19,099 nucleotides of DNA from Anaerolineae bacterium (GTDB lineage Bacteria; Chloroflexota; Anaerolineae; B4-G1; SLSP01). Below are positions 1 to 8,090 of this stretch, piece after piece. The notes beneath the pieces are model-generated. The model did not search any database and was not told the DNA's origin. It worked only from the letters and a program-made list of their open reading frames with translations. Both the position numbers and the translations under genes were made by a program. The stretch spans positions 1 to 19,099 of the forward strand of contig JAFGNI010000386.1 of the NCBI GenBank assembly GCA_016927095.1, written 5' to 3'. Numbering within the stretch: position 1 is the first letter of the stretch; every line of letters begins with the position of its first letter.

Positions 1-17
1 CACAGCCTGACCCGCGG

Positions 18-371
18 CTAGGAGAAGAGCGCTTCGGCGTCCTCGTTGAGGAGTGAGACGAAAGTGTAGATGCCGAGTACTGTGCCCAGCGGGAAGCCAG
101 GCAGGTTCAGAAACCCAAGAACAAGGCCGAGGACACGAGCCCATGGCTTGAAGTTCAGCAACCCGATGCCCACGATGATGCTTGGTGCGGAAAGCACGGT
201 CAAGATGCCGGCGACCACGACCCCTACGATAAAGAGAATCGTCATTGCCTCCCGGTCCCCGGTGATAACCCCCGTCCCCAGCAGAATCGTGAGGACCGTG
301 ATCCCGGCGATGAGACCTAAGGCACCCATCACGATGTAGAGCCATCCCAAGACCTTGATATTCGTTCGCAT
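18..371 (-). CDS. Small multi-spanning membrane protein of unknown function
   Basis: The gene encodes 117 residues that are almost entirely hydrophobic. Membrane segments are visible at about residues 8-30, 43-72 (possibly two short helices) and 76-105, joined by short charged loops. The stretch KPWARVLGLVLGFLNLPGFP, followed by GTVLGIYTF, resembles short uncharacterised membrane proteins I associate with Chloroflexota; that is recollection, not a search. I chose the ATG at 369-371 because a full AAGGAGG (complement of 377-383) lies 5 nt upstream; the longer frame to 407 has no such site. The stop is TAG. It is transcribed away from the window, and an ECF-like promoter candidate lies at 408-433. 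No catalytic motif is visible, so no function is assigned. It may belong to the regulon of the ECF sigma factor at 8704-9258. Confidence 0.75.
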   Translation of the reverse strand: MRTNIKVLGWLYIVMGALGLIAGITVLTILLGTGVITGDREAMTILFIVGVVVAGILTVLSAPSIIVGIGLLNFKPWARVLGLVLGFLNLPGFPLGTVLGIYTFVSLLNEDAEALFS

Positions 372-407
372 GTGAGCCTCCTTGTACTGTCTGCTTACTA
401 CTCTCAT

Positions 408-433
408 TACGGAGACAAGCCTCGGGATGTTGC
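408..433 (-). promoter_or_regulatory. Candidate ECF-type promoter for the small membrane protein
   Basis: On the minus strand the region reads GCAAC, 17 nt, CGTA, then AT. This resembles the bipartite promoters of extracytoplasmic-function sigma factors (an AAC-containing -35 and a CGT-containing -10). A TGCAAC/CGTA pair with 16-nt spacing occurs upstream of the window's own ECF sigma gene (9320-9344). The -10 sits about 37 nt before the chosen start codon. The spacing differs by one between the two sites and the motif is short, so this is a hypothesis. Confidence 0.3.
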
Positions 434-497
434 AGGCAGTTTTGGGGAAGCGACCGGCTAGACCGAAAGAGGCAGAAGAGCGTCGTAGCGTGACGAA

Positions 498-1601
498 TCA
501 GGCGGGATTGAGGTTTCCGGCGGGCAGCCGCACCTCGTACACCAGCGCGTCCTTCTTGTCCTCCAGCTGGGACAGAGTCCCTTGGAGTTCCTCGCAAGCG
601 CGTTGACAGATGGCCAATTCAGGATCGCCACCAGAAGCGTCAGGTTGGCTGACCAGCAGGTCGCCTTCAGGATCGGCCAAGGCGGGAGTATCCGGTACCG
701 TGGGGAGGCCTCCAGAGCGCAAACGGGACTGCAGTGTGAACACCACCCGGCCCCCATCTCCATACTCGCGTTCAGCCTGCAGCGTGATCTCCTCGCCACC
801 ACGCTGGCGGATCATCTGACACAGCAGGCAGAGCAATACCCACCGGACACGAGAGGGGTCCAGACCCATCGTCCCAAGGTCGCCCACCACGCGGACACCA
901 AGTGGGTGATCACGCTCAGCCGCCAGAGGCTGTGCGACGCGCACGATATCGCCCAACAGCTCGGAGACCCGGAAAGGCTGGTCGAAAATGAGGGTCCGTG
1001 CGGCATCCTGCTTCCGCACAGCATAGAGATCGTCGATCATCGTCAGAAGCCGCTGACCGGCGTCATAGATAGACGTCAGGTCCTCCCGCTGAAAGTCTGT
1101 GATGGGGCCATCAATGCCCTTCAGCATCACCCGCGAGAAACCGGTGATCGCGTTGATAGGCGTCTTGAGATCATGACCCATCTGGGAGGTCACCGCCACA
1201 TTGAACTTGGCAACGCGTCGACTCTTGCCGGTGTACATGCCAACCGCTAGGGCGAAGAGCACGCTAGCGATCCGCCGCTGCTGATTCTGCCAGACATCCA
1301 CCGGCAATGCGTCGGCGAGGGCTTGCAGAAGGCACTCTTGCACCGCCTGGATATCCTGTGGTTGGAGGGTATCCAACGCTTCGAGCTCCTGCCCCAGTTG
1401 CAGGACCGGCTGTAGGTCGAGGGTGTCGCGCGCCAAGACCGCCACCAACGCCACAGTCATGGTGTGGACCTGCTCGCGGACGTTATCCGTCGAAAGCCAG
1501 GGGTTGATGCCCGTGACGGCTATATACCAAGCGTCAGCAACCCGCTGCACGCACGCTTGGCTACAGAGGCTTGAGACGCGGGAAACCGGCTCACCACTCA
1601 T
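498..1601 (-). CDS. Histidine kinase-like protein with degenerate ATPase domain
   Basis: The product is 367 residues. Residues 1-130 are helical and lack a signal peptide or membrane span; their pattern loosely resembles RsbRD-type N-terminal sensor domains (inference). A clear HisKA dimerisation/phosphoacceptor domain follows at about 133-200, with the H-box GHDLKTPINAITGF and His143. The C-terminal HATPase_c-like part is eroded. The usual N-box NLLxNAxK is replaced by CLLCQMIR (Asn to Gln at about 262), no DxGxG box is visible, and the G2 loop reads GGDPELAI before QRACEELQG. Autokinase activity is therefore doubtful, and it may be a pseudokinase or scaffold acting in the cytoplasm. No response regulator is adjacent. 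The start at 1601 has GGTGGAG 6 nt upstream; an ATG at 1634 is the alternative. It is divergent from pepA. Confidence 0.75.
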   Translation of the reverse strand: MSGEPVSRVSSLCSQACVQRVADAWYIAVTGINPWLSTDNVREQVHTMTVALVAVLARDTLDLQPVLQLGQELEALDTLQPQDIQAVQECLLQALADALPVDVWQNQQRRIASVLFALAVGMYTGKSRRVAKFNVAVTSQMGHDLKTPINAITGFSRVMLKGIDGPITDFQREDLTSIYDAGQRLLTMIDDLYAVRKQDAARTLIFDQPFRVSELLGDIVRVAQPLAAERDHPLGVRVVGDLGTMGLDPSRVRWVLLCLLCQMIRQRGGEEITLQAEREYGDGGRVVFTLQSRLRSGGLPTVPDTPALADPEGDLLVSQPDASGGDPELAICQRACEELQGTLSQLEDKKDALVYEVRLPAGNLNPA

Positions 1602-1667
1602 CATCTGCTCCACCGGGACGGATCCTCTTCTCATGATTCAAGCAATGCTCGGAAGCCATGCGCCAAG

Positions 1668-1676
1668 ATCATAGCA
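1668..1676 (-). promoter_or_regulatory. Extended -10 promoter candidate for the kinase-like gene
   Basis: The minus strand reads TGCTATGAT, which fits an extended -10 (TGN plus TATGAT). No convincing -35 lies 16-18 nt upstream, as is usual for extended -10 promoters. It sits about 65 nt before the preferred start of the histidine-kinase-like gene, in the short divergent region shared with pepA. Confidence 0.35.
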
Positions 1677-1718
1677 CAGTCCTAGGCCCAAGCCAGCAGA
1701 AGCGATTGAGGAGGGGCA

Positions 1719-1727
1719 TGGTATAAT
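1719..1727 (+). promoter_or_regulatory. Extended -10 promoter candidate for pepA operon
   Basis: The plus strand reads TGGTATAAT: a perfect TATAAT with the TG of an extended -10 one base upstream. No good -35 is seen at normal spacing. Transcription would begin near 1734, about 40 nt before the pepA start, and would serve the pepA-mazG-like-phosphoesterase-proS run. Confidence 0.5.
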
Positions 1728-1776
1728 CAAACCATTCGATCATGCTCACACCATAATGACATGGAGGCCCCCAGCT

Positions 1777-3279
1777 ATGGAGATATCTGCAGTTGTCGGC
1801 AGCATCGTGGAACAGGAAACCCCCGCCCTTGTCCTCGGCATCTACCAGGGCCCGAACGCGGCGCTCTCAGACGCTGCTGTGGCAGTAGACGCGGCGCTTG
1901 CCGGCACCATCACTGACCTTATGGCGGAGGGAGACTTCCGGGGCAAGACAAATGAGACCTTGGTCCTGTACGCAGACGGACGGCTGCCTGCTAAGCGGGT
2001 GGTGTTGGTCGGGCTGGGAAAACAGGAGGAGATGACCGCCGATGTGGTGCGGCAGACGGCTGCAACCGCCGCAAAGCAGGCAAGATCGCTGGGGCTGCCG
2101 GAGCTCCATATAGCTGTCATCGACAGCGACACATTGGATCTTTCCTTTGAACAGATCGTGGAGGCGATGGCAGAAGGCGTATGGCTCGGGCTGTACCGGT
2201 TTACGGAGCTGAAGACCCAGGATGAGGACAGCCGCCCAGACCCGGAGCACATCGGCTTCCTCGTCGCCGAGGGTGATGCAGCACGCGCCACTCAGGCCAT
2301 CCTCAACGGGCGCATCGTCGCTGGGGCCACGATCTTAGCGCGAGATCTAGTCAATCGCCCCGCCAATATCGCCTCGCCCGCGGCAATAGCAGCAAAGGCG
2401 CAGGAGATCGGAGCCGCCGCGGGACTGAACTGCACCATCTTGGACAAAGCGACGTTGACCCAGCTGGGTATGCACCTGTTGCTGAGCGTCAACCAAGGGA
2501 GTGAGGAACCGGCGCGGCTGATCATCCTAGAGCACAACGCAGGCAAGCCGGACCTTCCGACGATTGTGCTGGTCGGCAAGGGCATCACCTTTGATACGGG
2601 GGGCATCTCGCTGAAGAACAGCCAAGGGATGGAGCAGATGAAAGGCGATATGGGAGGTGCAGCCGCCGTGCTGAGTGTCCTTCAAGCCGTTGCGCAGTTG
2701 GACTTACCGCTCCACGTTGTGGGGCTGGCGCCCGTCACGGAGAACATGCCCGACGCGCGAGCCACGAAGCCCGGCGATGTGAAGAGATCACTCAAGGGTC
2801 TGACGGTGGAGATTATCAACACCGATGCAGAAGGAAGGCTGATCCTGGCTGACGCCCTCACCTACGCGGGCCAGTATGCGCCTGATGCCATCTTCGATAT
2901 CGCCACCCTGACAGGCGGTCGTATTGTCGCGCTTGGAGACCACGCAGCGGCAGTCATGGGCGACGATGCCCTGATTAAGAGATTGAGGGATGCCGGGGAT
3001 GCGACCAGAGAACGGGTCTGGCCCCTTCCGCTCTTCAAGGAGTATGGCAAGCAGCTGGAGAGCGATGTCGCCGATCTCAAGAACGTCGGCGGTCGGGCCG
3101 CCAGCAGCATCACTGCTGGCTTCTTCCTCAGCAAGTTTGTTCCAGACGACACAGCTTGGGTGCACATTGATATCGCGGGCCTGGAGTTCAGTGACAAAGC
3201 CAGCGCCTACGTGCCCAAAGGGAGCACGGGATTCGGCGTGCGGTTGCTGCTAGAGACGCTACGCCGGTGGTTGGCTTAG
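1777..3279 (+). CDS. pepA: Leucyl aminopeptidase (M17 family, PepA)
   Basis: This 500-residue cytosolic two-metal exopeptidase releases N-terminal amino acids from peptides. Length matches E. coli PepA (503), and the active site aligns almost residue for residue. The metal ligands are Lys268 (in VGKGITFDTGG), Asp273, Asp291 (GDMGGAA), Asp350 and Glu352, the last two in the family signature NTDAEGRL; the catalytic residues are Lys280 and Arg354. The N-terminal macrodomain-like region (1-165) is more divergent. I chose the ATG at 1777 because GGAGG (1763-1767) lies 9 nt upstream; an in-frame ATG at 1756 lies upstream of that site and is less likely. It is the first gene of a plus-strand run of four. 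Some M17 proteins bind DNA, but nothing here tests that. Confidence 0.97.
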   Translation: MEISAVVGSIVEQETPALVLGIYQGPNAALSDAAVAVDAALAGTITDLMAEGDFRGKTNETLVLYADGRLPAKRVVLVGLGKQEEMTADVVRQTAATAAKQARSLGLPELHIAVIDSDTLDLSFEQIVEAMAEGVWLGLYRFTELKTQDEDSRPDPEHIGFLVAEGDAARATQAILNGRIVAGATILARDLVNRPANIASPAAIAAKAQEIGAAAGLNCTILDKATLTQLGMHLLLSVNQGSEEPARLIILEHNAGKPDLPTIVLVGKGITFDTGGISLKNSQGMEQMKGDMGGAAAVLSVLQAVAQLDLPLHVVGLAPVTENMPDARATKPGDVKRSLKGLTVEIINTDAEGRLILADALTYAGQYAPDAIFDIATLTGGRIVALGDHAAAVMGDDALIKRLRDAGDATRERVWPLPLFKEYGKQLESDVADLKNVGGRAASSITAGFFLSKFVPDDTAWVHIDIAGLEFSDKASAYVPKGSTGFGVRLLLETLRRWLA

Positions 3280-3296
3280 GGTGGCTTCAGCCACCC
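3279..3296 (+). repeat. Perfect hairpin directly after the pepA stop codon
   Basis: A 7-bp stem GGGTGGC/GCCACCC encloses the tetraloop TTCA. It begins on the last base of the pepA stop codon. No T-run follows, so it looks like an intercistronic stem-loop (mRNA stabilising or partial terminator) rather than a full terminator. Its GCTTCAGC core recurs in the element at 5923-5938. Confidence 0.6.
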
Positions 3297-3316
3297 ATCA
3301 GGTCTTGGACAGGCCT

Positions 3317-3670
3317 ATGACACCGACCAAGAGCATCCAGGAACTGACTGATGCGATGAACGCCTTTGTCGAGGCAATGGGTTGGTATCGGCCCGATTCG
3401 CCATTCGAGCAGAGCCCGCGCAATATCGCGATATCCCTGACGCTCGAGGCGGCGGAGGTCTTGGAACACTACCAGTGGGGGGATGAGGCTCAACCCGAAG
3501 AACTGTCGGAGGAGCTGGCTGATGTCTTGCTCTATCTGCTCCAGCTAGCCTACCTGACCGACATCGACCTGGGCCAGGCTGTCCTGGACAAGCTGGCGGT
3601 CAACTACTGTCGATTCGGCCAGAGCCAGCAGGAAAGCAGTCCACATGCGAATTCTCGCCATCAGCGATGA
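3317..3670 (+). CDS. MazG-like nucleotide pyrophosphohydrolase
   Basis: The 117-residue protein belongs to the all-alpha NTP pyrophosphohydrolase superfamily (MazG-like, dCTPase/RS21-C6 type), cytosolic enzymes that hydrolyse (d)NTPs to monophosphates and diphosphate. The metal-binding helices are visible as ExxE (Glu44, Glu47 in EAAEVLEHYQW) and ExxD (Glu66, Asp69 in EELADVLLYLLQLA), followed by the characteristic DIDL at 82-85. Length fits single-domain members. I chose ATG 3317; a GTG at 3281 is in frame but overlaps the hairpin after pepA. The end overlaps the next gene by 26 nt, suggesting translational coupling. The exact substrate cannot be read from sequence; house-cleaning of non-canonical nucleotides is the usual role. 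Confidence 0.9.
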   Translation: MTPTKSIQELTDAMNAFVEAMGWYRPDSPFEQSPRNIAISLTLEAAEVLEHYQWGDEAQPEELSEELADVLLYLLQLAYLTDIDLGQAVLDKLAVNYCRFGQSQQESSPHANSRHQR

Positions 3671-4322
3671 GGTCAACAGCCACCTGTATCACGCAAACCT
3701 GGCCGAAGTCACCGGCCGAGTCGACCTGCTCCTAGGATGTGGAGACCTCCCCTATGGGTATATGGACTTCGTCGTCACCCAGACTGGCGCACCTCACGCG
3801 CTGTTCGTGCATGGCAACCATGACCGACCGGAGCGATTGCCCAGCGGAGGCCAAATCGGGCATCCTCAGGGCTGGAGCGATGCGGACCGGCACGTCATCT
3901 ACCTTCAGGATCTGGACTTGCTCGTCGCGGGTCTGGAAGGCAGTATCCGGTATGCCCCAGGGCCCCCGTACCAGTATTCCGAGCGACAGATGCGCTGGCG
4001 GGCGCTGTCCCTCGTGCCGCAGCTGCTCTGGAGTCGTGTGCGCCACGGGCGCTACCTGGACATCCTCATCGCCCATGCACCGGCTGAGGGCATTCATGAC
4101 AGCCGCGTTGGCGCGCACAGAGGGTTCCGCACATTTCTGCAGTTGATGCGATGGTTCAAGCCTCGAATCTTCCTGCACGGGCACAACCATCGCTATGGTC
4201 CAGGGCGCTGGCACACACATTTTGAGGGGACAGAGGTCGTTAACGTTCATCCTTTCTGCATCATCGATTACGACGATGGTTCCGTCACCTACACGAACTT
4301 ACGTCAGCAGCAGTATGACTGA
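3645..4322 (+). CDS. Calcineurin-like metallophosphoesterase
   Basis: The product has 225 residues and the ordered motifs of the calcineurin-like phosphoesterase superfamily: Asp8 (ISDEV), GD at 33-34, GNHD at 57-60, His144 (IAHAP) and HGHNH at 178-182. These coordinate two metals for phosphomonoester or diester hydrolysis. The first motif is usually DxH; here it is DEV, so one metal ligand is changed. I recall related proteins with the same DEV, which would make it a subfamily trait, but this needs alignment. There is no signal peptide, so it should be cytosolic. It overlaps the MazG-like gene by 26 nt and precedes proS by 39 nt. The substrate is unknown. Confidence 0.88.
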   Translation: MRILAISDEVNSHLYHANLAEVTGRVDLLLGCGDLPYGYMDFVVTQTGAPHALFVHGNHDRPERLPSGGQIGHPQGWSDADRHVIYLQDLDLLVAGLEGSIRYAPGPPYQYSERQMRWRALSLVPQLLWSRVRHGRYLDILIAHAPAEGIHDSRVGAHRGFRTFLQLMRWFKPRIFLHGHNHRYGPGRWHTHFEGTEVVNVHPFCIIDYDDGSVTYTNLRQQQYD

Positions 4323-4340
4323 TAGACAAACATAGCATAG

Positions 4341-5795
<1,455 letters not shown>

Positions 5796-5833
5796 TCACC
5801 GAAGCCTGACGGCAAACGCACCCGAGACGGGGA

Positions 5834-5861
5834 AACCGGGGCAGCACTGGCTGCCCCGGTT
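5834..5861 (+). terminator. Terminator-like hairpin after proS
   Basis: A perfect 11-bp GC-rich stem (AACCGGGGCAG/CTGCCCCGGTT) with the loop CACTGG lies 38 nt after the proS stop. The 3' side begins TCGTGTTAGG and lacks a proper T-run, so termination may be weak or factor-assisted. It is the only strong structure between the converging proS and thiF-like genes apart from the MITE-like element. Confidence 0.65.
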
Positions 5862-5895
5862 CGTGTTAGGCATTGCGTCTATCCCAAAGCCGCCC

Positions 5896-5991
5896 TAGTG
5901 GTCAGTGAAGCTGGTTCGTAGTAACCGCTTCAGCGGTTCCGCGGCTGAGGCCGCGACGACACACCTCAACTATCAGGTTAACTGAGCACTA
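5896..5991. mobile_element. MITE-like inverted-repeat element with two internal hairpins
   Basis: Imperfect terminal inverted repeats GTGGTCAGTGAAGCTG (from 5898) and, on the other strand, GTGCTCAGTTAACCTG (from 5989) match at 13 of 16 positions. Both ends are flanked by TA (5896-5897 and 5990-5991), as expected of a TA target-site duplication of the IS630/Tc1-mariner group. Inside are two adjacent perfect hairpins: AACCGC-TTCA-GCGGTT (5923-5938) and CGCGGC-TGAG-GCCGCG (5940-5955). There is no coding capacity. The right end supplies the TAG stop of the minus-strand thiF-like gene. Calling it mobile is inference from the termini; no second copy lies in the window. Confidence 0.55.
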
Positions 5992-6729
5992 GGTTACACC
6001 TTCGCCACCACAGACAGGGCAGTGAGGGTTCCTCTCGAAACTGACGATGTCGAAGGACATGTGCAGTCCATCCCATAGGAGAAGCTGGTCGACCAGCAAC
6101 TCGCCGGCCCCCAGCAGGACCTGGAGCGCTTGTACAGCCTCCAACGCCCCCATGACGCCTGATGCAGCGCCAACCACACCCAACTCAGCCGGCGTTGGAT
6201 ACGTTCCTGGCTTCGGCACCTCTGGGAAGATGCAGGCCCGACACGCATGGCCGGGGACATAGGTGCCCATCTGGCCCTCCCAGCGGGCTACAGCGCCCCA
6301 CACCAGCGGGATACCGGCATCAACACAGAGCTCATTCATCAAAGCCTTGGTCTCCAGGTTGTCGCTAGCCTCTACCACGAGATCATACTCCCGCACGAGT
6401 TGTAGGCCGTTCTCGCGCAGCACCCTTACCTCGTGCGGAATCGCCTTGACCGAGGGGTTGAGCGCCCGCACCCGCTGCACGGCAGTCACAGCTTTGCTGC
6501 GGCCCAGATCCTCGGTCGTGTAGAGGATCTGACGGTTGAGGTTGGATGCAGCCACCTTATCGGCATCGGCGATGCCCAAGGTACCGACGCCGGCGGCAGC
6601 CAGGTAAAGCAGGATCGGAGACCCAAGCCCCCCGGCACCGACAACGAAGACACGAGCAGCACTCAGCCGGCGCTGCCCAGCCTCGCCGATTTCGGGCATC
6701 ACTAAGTGACGCGCGTAGCGTTCGTCCAT
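5989..6729 (-). CDS. HesA/MoeB/ThiF-family E1-like adenylyltransferase
   Basis: The 246-residue cytosolic enzyme would adenylate the C-terminal Gly-Gly of a ubiquitin-like sulfur carrier (MoaD or ThiS type) for molybdopterin, thiamine or related sulfur transfer. Visible are the Rossmann loop GAGGLGS (31-37), NLNRQ (63-67), the SDN motif (122-124) and a four-Cys zinc site: Cys163/Cys166 (CRAC) and Cys237/Cys240 (CPVC). Length matches MoeB, with no rhodanese domain. MoeB, ThiF and HesA cannot be separated without a tree, and no carrier-protein gene is nearby. The start is uncertain: ATG 6729 gives the usual MDERYARH opening with AGGA upstream; ATG 6738 and TTG 6756 are alternatives. It follows the bactofilin-like gene by 27 nt. 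Its stop codon lies in the end of the MITE-like element. Confidence 0.92.
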   Translation of the reverse strand: MDERYARHLVMPEIGEAGQRRLSAARVFVVGAGGLGSPILLYLAAAGVGTLGIADADKVAASNLNRQILYTTEDLGRSKAVTAVQRVRALNPSVKAIPHEVRVLRENGLQLVREYDLVVEASDNLETKALMNELCVDAGIPLVWGAVARWEGQMGTYVPGHACRACIFPEVPKPGTYPTPAELGVVGAASGVMGALEAVQALQVLLGAGELLVDQLLLWDGLHMSFDIVSFERNPHCPVCGGEGVT

Positions 6730-6756
6730 ACCACCCATATCCTGTTCGCAGACCAA

Positions 6757-8019
6757 CTATGCGTGCACCAGTACTGCGTCAGCCCGAGCGGTCTCAACGT
6801 CCTCTTCAGCATCCGCCTCAGGGCTTTCGGAGACTGTAGACGACTCGGGGTAGCGCGGCTGCGCAGCAACCGGTTCCCGCACTTCGGCATCAGCCGGTAG
6901 CGGTGCCGGTGGGCGCGGAGACGATGGTCGCGGAGATGAACCGCCGGACGATGAGCCCGTCGACGGACCGGAAGGTGTGCGAGGCAGGAGCGATCCCCCC
7001 GTCCCCCGTGTTGCATAGGGCACGCTGCCAAAACGGGTCAAGAGCACCGCACCCGCTGCCGGTGGCACCAGCAGGAAGAGCAGGAGCGTATGTAGAAGCC
7101 CAAAGGGCCGCGAGAGCGCCAAAATGAAAGATGCAATGGCAGTGCCCACGATCGCTGCGGTCACCGTCTTGGGGGCAGCTTGATTGAACATCCCGGTGAG
7201 GATGCGCTGACCCAGGATCAGGCCTAAGGCAACCCAACCAAGAAGAACGCCCAGACCCACCACAACCATCCCCACGAAGGCAAAGGGGCTAAGGCAGATC
7301 GTGATCGCCAGAAGCACAGCGGCCAGGGACACCAAGATCAGCGTCAGCAGACCTACACCGAACGAAGTCAGTGGCGCCTCCTCGACGGCACGGCCCACAC
7401 GCTCCAGCTGGTTGGGCCAGAGGCTGGCAAGGATCATGGCGAGCAGGGTCATCAGTACCACGCCCGCGATACCGCGCACAAGATTCCAGAAAGCTGTCAC
7501 CCAACGAGGTGTCCCGCCAATCTCCACCGTTCTCCGCCAAGACCTGGGGAAGACAAAGGGGCCAGGTACGGAGATGTCCCAATCGCCTTCATCCACAGGG
7601 GTGACATCGCCTTCGACCACGGCGCCGGGAGCACGCGTCAAGTTGCCGGCGGTGGCAACATCACCCTCGATGTAGGCACTTTCGCCCAAGTTCAGCATAC
7701 CAGCCGAGAAGACATCCCCTTCGATGCGACCGTCTATGTCCGCCGAGCCCATCACCACGAGCTGCCCAGCGATGACGGCGCCGGTATCCATCGTCAAGGG
7801 TCCAAAGACTGTGAGATCGCCGTTGATCTCGGAACCTTCACCCATCGAGACCGGTCCGCCGAAGACGACGAGGTCGCCGTTAACCCGATTGCCGGCCTGC
7901 AGCGTGTAGGCGCCGAAGTGGATGCCCCCGCCCTCTTGGCCGATTGGTGCAGCGGAGACGGGCAAAGCAACCAGAAGTACGAGCAACGCCAACAGCGCGA
8001 CCCACCAAGTTCTCTTCAT
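6757..8019 (-). CDS. Secreted bactofilin-like membrane protein
   Basis: The product has 420 residues. Residues 1-24 form a Sec signal peptide (MKRTWW, Leu/Val-rich core, cleavage near VSAA). Residues about 40-140 carry short beta-helix repeats built on xxGDLxVFG and xxGDVxxxG, as in bactofilins (polymer-forming cytoskeletal family). About five membrane segments follow at 178-200, 216-243, 245-271, 284-303 and 306-327. The tail (345-420) is Ser/Gly/Pro-rich, then acidic, and probably disordered. The beta-helix would face outside, unlike classical cytosolic bactofilins. The start at 8019 has GGAGG (complement of 8029-8033) 9 nt upstream. It follows the sigma and anti-sigma genes, so it is a likely structural or sensing target of that envelope-response module. 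Polymerisation is unproven. Confidence 0.85.
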   Translation of the reverse strand: MKRTWWVALLALLVLLVALPVSAAPIGQEGGGIHFGAYTLQAGNRVNGDLVVFGGPVSMGEGSEINGDLTVFGPLTMDTGAVIAGQLVVMGSADIDGRIEGDVFSAGMLNLGESAYIEGDVATAGNLTRAPGAVVEGDVTPVDEGDWDISVPGPFVFPRSWRRTVEIGGTPRWVTAFWNLVRGIAGVVLMTLLAMILASLWPNQLERVGRAVEEAPLTSFGVGLLTLILVSLAAVLLAITICLSPFAFVGMVVVGLGVLLGWVALGLILGQRILTGMFNQAAPKTVTAAIVGTAIASFILALSRPFGLLHTLLLFLLVPPAAGAVLLTRFGSVPYATRGTGGSLLPRTPSGPSTGSSSGGSSPRPSSPRPPAPLPADAEVREPVAAQPRYPESSTVSESPEADAEEDVETARADAVLVHA

Positions 8020-8090
8020 AATATGACACCTCCAGAGCTGAATAAACCCATCGTGCGACGCGGGCACATCGACCCACATCGCTTCGTGTC

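Noticed and set aside
372..497. Terminator for the histidine-kinase-like gene
   Set aside because: The only inverted sequence near 460-475 is short and imperfect and no T-run follows on the minus strand.
582..1250. 222-codon open frame on the plus strand
   Set aside because: It lies wholly antisense to the histidine-kinase-like gene, has no recognisable motif, and follows from the GC-rich codon pattern of that gene.
1756..1776. Upstream ATG as the pepA start
   Set aside because: The GGAGG that would serve pepA lies inside this extension and is correctly spaced for the ATG at 1777, which also matches family length.
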